A DNA stretch of 7,539 nucleotides. Origin: an uncultured Burkholderiales bacterium (lineage in GTDB: Bacteria; Pseudomonadota; Gammaproteobacteria; Burkholderiales; Burkholderiaceae_E). Shown here piece by piece: positions 5,208-7,539 of this stretch. Location: the NCBI GenBank assembly GCA_903923345.1, contig CAIXXI010000365.1, forward strand, positions 1 through 7,539. The letters run 5' to 3'. Below the pieces are notes generated by a model. The model made no database searches. It was given only the letters and a program-made list of their open reading frames with translations, and had not been told where the DNA came from. Each line of letters starts with the position of its first letter. Within the stretch, counting starts at the first letter, position 1. A program made the position numbers and the translations under genes.

Positions 5208-6551
5208 TCAACGAATGGGCGGTGTGCCCGCGCCCTTGAAGTTGGTCTTCTTCAAGAGGCTCTCGTATTGGTGCGACATCAGGTAGGCCTGCACCTGAGA
5301 CATGAAATCCATGGTGACCACCACGATGATCAGCAGTGATGTGCCACCGAAATAGAACGGAACATTCCAGCGCAGCACCAGAAATTCAGGCAGCAGACAG
5401 ACCAGCGTGATGTAGACCGCGCCGGCCAGCGTCAGACGCATCAGGATCTTGTCGACGTACTTGGCCGTCTGTTCGCCCGGACGAATGCCTGGAACAAAGG
5501 CGCCGCTCTTTTTCAGGTTGTCTGCGGTCTCGCGGCTGTTGAACACCAGCGCGGTGTAAAAGAAGCAGAAGAAAACGATCGCCAATGCATACAGCGCGAT
5601 GTACACCGGCTGACCCGGTGACAAGGTGGCTGCCAGGTCCTTGATGAAGCGGATCACCGGGTTGCTCGAATCGCCTGAGGTGAACCACTGCGCGGCGGTT
5701 GCGGGGAACAGGATGATCGAGGACGCGAAGATCGGCGGGATAACGCCAGCCATGTTCAGTTTCAGGGGCAGGTACGAGCTCTGACCACCGTAGACCTTGT
5801 TACCAACCTGTCGCTTGGCGTAATTGATGGTGATTCGGCGCTGTCCACGCTCGACGAACACCACGAAAGCGGTGACCAGCACGACCAGTGCGACGATGAT
5901 CAGGGCAACAAAGGGGCTCATCGAGCCGTTGCGCACCAGCTCACCCATGCCAGCGATAGCGCCAGGCAGACCGGCTGCGATACCGGCGAAGATGATGATT
6001 GAAATGCCGTTGCCGAGACCACGCTCGGTGATCTGCTCACCCAGCCACATCAGGAACATGGTGCCGGTGACTAGGGACACAGCCGCAGTGAAGCGGAACA
6101 TGATGCCGGGGTCTATCACCAATCCAGGCTGAGCTTCCAGCGCCATGCTGATACCGAAGGCCTGGAAGGTGGCCAGCGCCAAGGTGAACCAGCGGGTGTA
6201 CTGGGTGGTCTTGCGACGGCCGGCTTCGCCTTCCTTCTTGAGGGCTTCGAGCTGAGGCACGACAACGCCGAGCAGCTGCATGATGATCGATGCCGAGATG
6301 TACGGCATGATGCCCAGCGCGAACACCGTAAAGCGCGACAGCGCGCCACCCGAGAACAGGTTGAACAGGCCCAGAACCCCACCAGACTGCTCTTTGAAGA
6401 GCTGCGCGAGCTGGTCCGGGTCGATGCCAGGAACCGGTATGTGCGCACCGATGCGGTAGACGATCAGCGCAAGCAGCAAGAAGACAAGGCGGCGCTTCAA
6501 ATCGCCGTACTTGCCGCCTTGCTTGATGACCGCTGTTGACGCCTTTGCCAC
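5208..6551 (-). CDS. secY: Protein translocase subunit SecY
   Basis: Channel subunit of the SecYEG translocon in the inner membrane, passing unfolded secretory proteins and inserting membrane proteins with SecA or the ribosome. The 447 residues have ten hydrophobic spans, the plug region at about 57-92 (GLFNLFSGGALSRFTVFALG then MPYISASIIMQL), cytoplasmic loop GQRRITINYAKRQVG at 236-250 and the loop SGAFVPGIRPGEQTAKY, whose Arg357 corresponds to E. coli R357, needed for SecA-driven translocation. It ends with the HQYESLLKKTNFKG tail. The frame is open upstream to 6647, but that extension overlaps rplO and resembles no SecY. The GTG at 6551 gives the family N-terminus (AKAST..., then GDLKRRLVFLL) and has AGAAGG 6 nt upstream. 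It follows rplO by 31 nt. Confidence 0.97.
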   Translation of the reverse strand: MAKASTAVIKQGGKYGDLKRRLVFLLLALIVYRIGAHIPVPGIDPDQLAQLFKEQSGGVLGLFNLFSGGALSRFTVFALGIMPYISASIIMQLLGVVVPQLEALKKEGEAGRRKTTQYTRWFTLALATFQAFGISMALEAQPGLVIDPGIMFRFTAAVSLVTGTMFLMWLGEQITERGLGNGISIIIFAGIAAGLPGAIAGMGELVRNGSMSPFVALIIVALVVLVTAFVVFVERGQRRITINYAKRQVGNKVYGGQSSYLPLKLNMAGVIPPIFASSIILFPATAAQWFTSGDSSNPVIRFIKDLAATLSPGQPVYIALYALAIVFFCFFYTALVFNSRETADNLKKSGAFVPGIRPGEQTAKYVDKILMRLTLAGAVYITLVCLLPEFLVLRWNVPFYFGGTSLLIIVVVTMDFMSQVQAYLMSHQYESLLKKTNFKGAGTPPIR

Positions 6552-6557
6552 TCGAAG

Positions 6558-6563
6558 CCTTCT
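6558..6563 (-). promoter_or_regulatory. Ribosome binding site that sets the secY GTG start
   Basis: On the minus strand AGAAGG lies 6 nt before the GTG at 6551. This good spacing decides in favour of GTG rather than the upstream ATG at 6647, which would lie inside rplO. A short CA-repeat (5 units) sits just upstream. Confidence 0.75.
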
Positions 6564-6582
6564 ATGTGTGTGTGCTGATCGA

Positions 6583-7014
6583 TCAGGCGACCGAACCGCC
6601 GGCCGCTTCGATTGCAGCCTTCGCGCCCTTGGTGGCCACGACGCCACGCAAGGTGACCTTGCGCTCGAGGCTGCCCGACAGGATCACGCGTGCGCTGAGC
6701 GAGAGCTGGGAAATCACACCCGCAGCCTTCAAACTCAGCAGATCGATTTCGTCGGCACCCATCTTCTGCAGATCAGACAGGCGCACTTCAGCCACCGTGC
6801 CAGCCGCAAGCGACTTGAAGCCACGCTTGGGAAGACGACGCTGCAGGGGCATCTGACCGCCCTCAAAGCCAACTTTGTGGAAACCGCCCGAACGCGACTT
6901 CTGGCCTTTGTGGCCGCGACCGGCCGTCTTACCCAGCCCGGAACCGATACCGCGACCAACACGCTTGCGCGGATGGTTGCTGCCCTCAGCGGGCGACAGA
7001 TCATTCAGTTTCAT
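6583..7014 (-). CDS. rplO: 50S ribosomal protein L15
   Basis: Large-subunit protein that binds 23S rRNA late in 50S assembly. The 143 residues begin MKLNDLSPAEGSNHPRKRVG and contain the Gly/Arg/Lys-rich extension at about 20-45 (GSGLGKTAGRGHKGQ), then GFEGGQMPLQRRLPKRGFKS at about 49-68, and a globular C-terminal domain with SLKAAGVI and AKAAIEAAGG. Length is standard. The ATG at 7014 is chosen: a TTG four codons earlier is also in frame, but it is part of the Shine-Dalgarno and inside rpmD. The gene starts 1 nt after the rpmD stop, so the two are almost certainly translationally coupled. Confidence 0.97.
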   Translation of the reverse strand: MKLNDLSPAEGSNHPRKRVGRGIGSGLGKTAGRGHKGQKSRSGGFHKVGFEGGQMPLQRRLPKRGFKSLAAGTVAEVRLSDLQKMGADEIDLLSLKAAGVISQLSLSARVILSGSLERKVTLRGVVATKGAKAAIEAAGGSVA

Positions 7015-7015
7015 T

Positions 7016-7198
7016 TCAAGCCTCAACCTTCACCAGGTACGAGACCTTGGTGATCATGCCGCGAACTGCGGGGGTGTCCTCGAGTTCGCGAGTCTGGTTC
7101 AGTTTCTTCAGTCCGAGCCCGAGCACCGTCTGACGATGCGACTCGCGCGTGCCGATCGGGCTGCGGACCAGCGTGACCTTCAGGGTTTTCTTGCTCAT
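7016..7198 (-). CDS. rpmD: 50S ribosomal protein L30
   Basis: Small large-subunit protein, non-essential in some bacteria. The 60 residues, MSKKTLKVTLVRSPIGTRES then HRQTVLGLGLKKLNQTRELE followed by DTPAVRGMITKVSYLVKVEA, cover the whole bacterial L30 fold with the usual SPIG and TVLGLGLKKL motifs. The start is ATG at 7198 with GGGGAG 6 nt upstream, 17 nt after rpsE. Its last codons contain the ribosome binding site of rplO. The order rpsE-rpmD-rplO-secY is the conserved spc order. Confidence 0.97.
   Translation of the reverse strand: MSKKTLKVTLVRSPIGTRESHRQTVLGLGLKKLNQTRELEDTPAVRGMITKVSYLVKVEA
7021..7024 (-). promoter_or_regulatory. Ribosome binding site of rplO inside rpmD
   Basis: GAGG on the minus strand, 6 nt before the ATG at 7014 and within the last codons of rpmD. 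It fixes the rplO start and rules out the overlapping TTG at 7026. Confidence 0.7.
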
Positions 7199-7215
7199 TG
7201 CTGTCTCCCCGGCGT

Positions 7216-7539
7216 TCAGCCGAGGATCTCCTCGATGGTCTTGCCGCGCTTGGCAGCAATCTCGGCCGGCGTGCTCTGCCGCGAGAATGCATTCAGGGTG
7301 GCGCGGACCATGTTGTACGGATTGCTCGAGCCATGGCTCTTGGCCACCACATTGGTGACGCCCATCACTTCGAACATTGCTCGCATCGGGCCGCCGGCAA
7401 TGATGCCGGTACCTTCTGCTGCGGGTGCGATGAACACGCGGGCAGCGCCGTGCTGACCGGTCAGCGGATGCTGCAGCGTGCCGTTACGCAGCGCCACGCG
7501 AATCATCTTGCGGCGCGCTTCGTCCATCGCTTTTTGCAC
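7216..7539 (-). CDS. rpsE: 30S ribosomal protein S5 (5' end outside window)
   Basis: Small-subunit protein at the back of the decoding region that, with S4, lines the mRNA entry and affects translational accuracy. The visible 107 residues are the C-terminal two thirds: QKAMDEARRKMIRVALRNGT, then LQHPLTGQHGAARVFIAPA, the GTGIIAGGPMRAMFEVMGV block, VVAKSHGSSNPYNMVRATL and the end AAKRGKTIEEILG. The first visible codon, GTG, is the internal valine that precedes QKAMDEAR in the family, not a start. About 60-65 N-terminal residues, including the double-stranded RNA-binding-like domain, lie beyond the right edge. The gene is followed by rpmD after 17 nt. Confidence 0.97.
   Translation of the reverse strand: MQKAMDEARRKMIRVALRNGTLQHPLTGQHGAARVFIAPAAEGTGIIAGGPMRAMFEVMGVTNVVAKSHGSSNPYNMVRATLNAFSRQSTPAEIAAKRGKTIEEILG

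Noticed and set aside
6565..6574. (TG)5 dinucleotide tract just upstream of the secY ribosome binding site, as a phase-variation repeat
   Set aside because: Five units is too short to suggest slippage control, and secY is essential, so on/off switching is unlikely.
6575..6586. 12-bp perfect palindrome CTGATCGATCAG spanning the rplO stop
   Set aside because: A palindrome of this size is expected about once or twice by chance in a window this long; no second copy or partner site was seen.
6552..6647. N-terminal extension of SecY to an upstream ATG
   Set aside because: The extension overlaps rplO by 65 nt, is Arg/Pro/Ser-rich and unlike any SecY N-terminus, while the GTG at 6551 has a well-spaced ribosome binding site.

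Overview
The window carries the 3' half of the spc/S10-alpha ribosomal protein cluster of a proteobacterium, followed by the first part of a NodI/NodJ-type ABC exporter. Every gene lies on the minus strand, so transcription runs from 7539 towards 1. The organism is most likely a moderately high-GC betaproteobacterium. infA sits between secY and rpmJ, whereas E. coli keeps infA elsewhere. L17, SecY, the RpoA C-terminal domain and IF-1 also read like betaproteobacterial versions. I cannot name a genus.

Region by region, in transcription order: rpsE (S5, 5' end outside the window), rpmD (L30), rplO (L15), secY, infA (IF-1), rpmJ (L36), rpsM (S13), rpsK (S11), rpsD (S4), rpoA (RNA polymerase alpha), rplQ (L17). 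Gaps between these genes are 1-31 nt, except infA-rpmJ (69 nt) and rpsK-rpsD (94 nt, holding a strong imperfect hairpin). An intrinsic terminator hairpin with a T-rich tail follows rplQ. Eleven bases beyond that tail begins a NodI-like ATPase gene. A NodJ-like ABC-2 permease gene follows 30 nt later in the same reading frame and runs off the left edge.

The ribosomal block makes parts of both ribosomal subunits, the translocon pore, an initiation factor and the alpha subunit of RNA polymerase. This is the usual growth-rate-regulated block that couples transcription, translation and secretion. The ABC pair is functionally unrelated. It probably exports a small, perhaps lipid-like or glycosidic, molecule of unknown identity; no nodulation genes are visible.

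This is mostly an ordinary, well-conserved region and I see no clear new system. The points worth a second look are the terminator placed in the leader of the exporter gene, the hairpin ahead of rpsD, the enlarged Gly/Leu-rich linker in RpoA, and the in-frame ATPase/permease junction. No RNA genes, mobile elements, CRISPR arrays or gene-free stretches over 300 bases were found.
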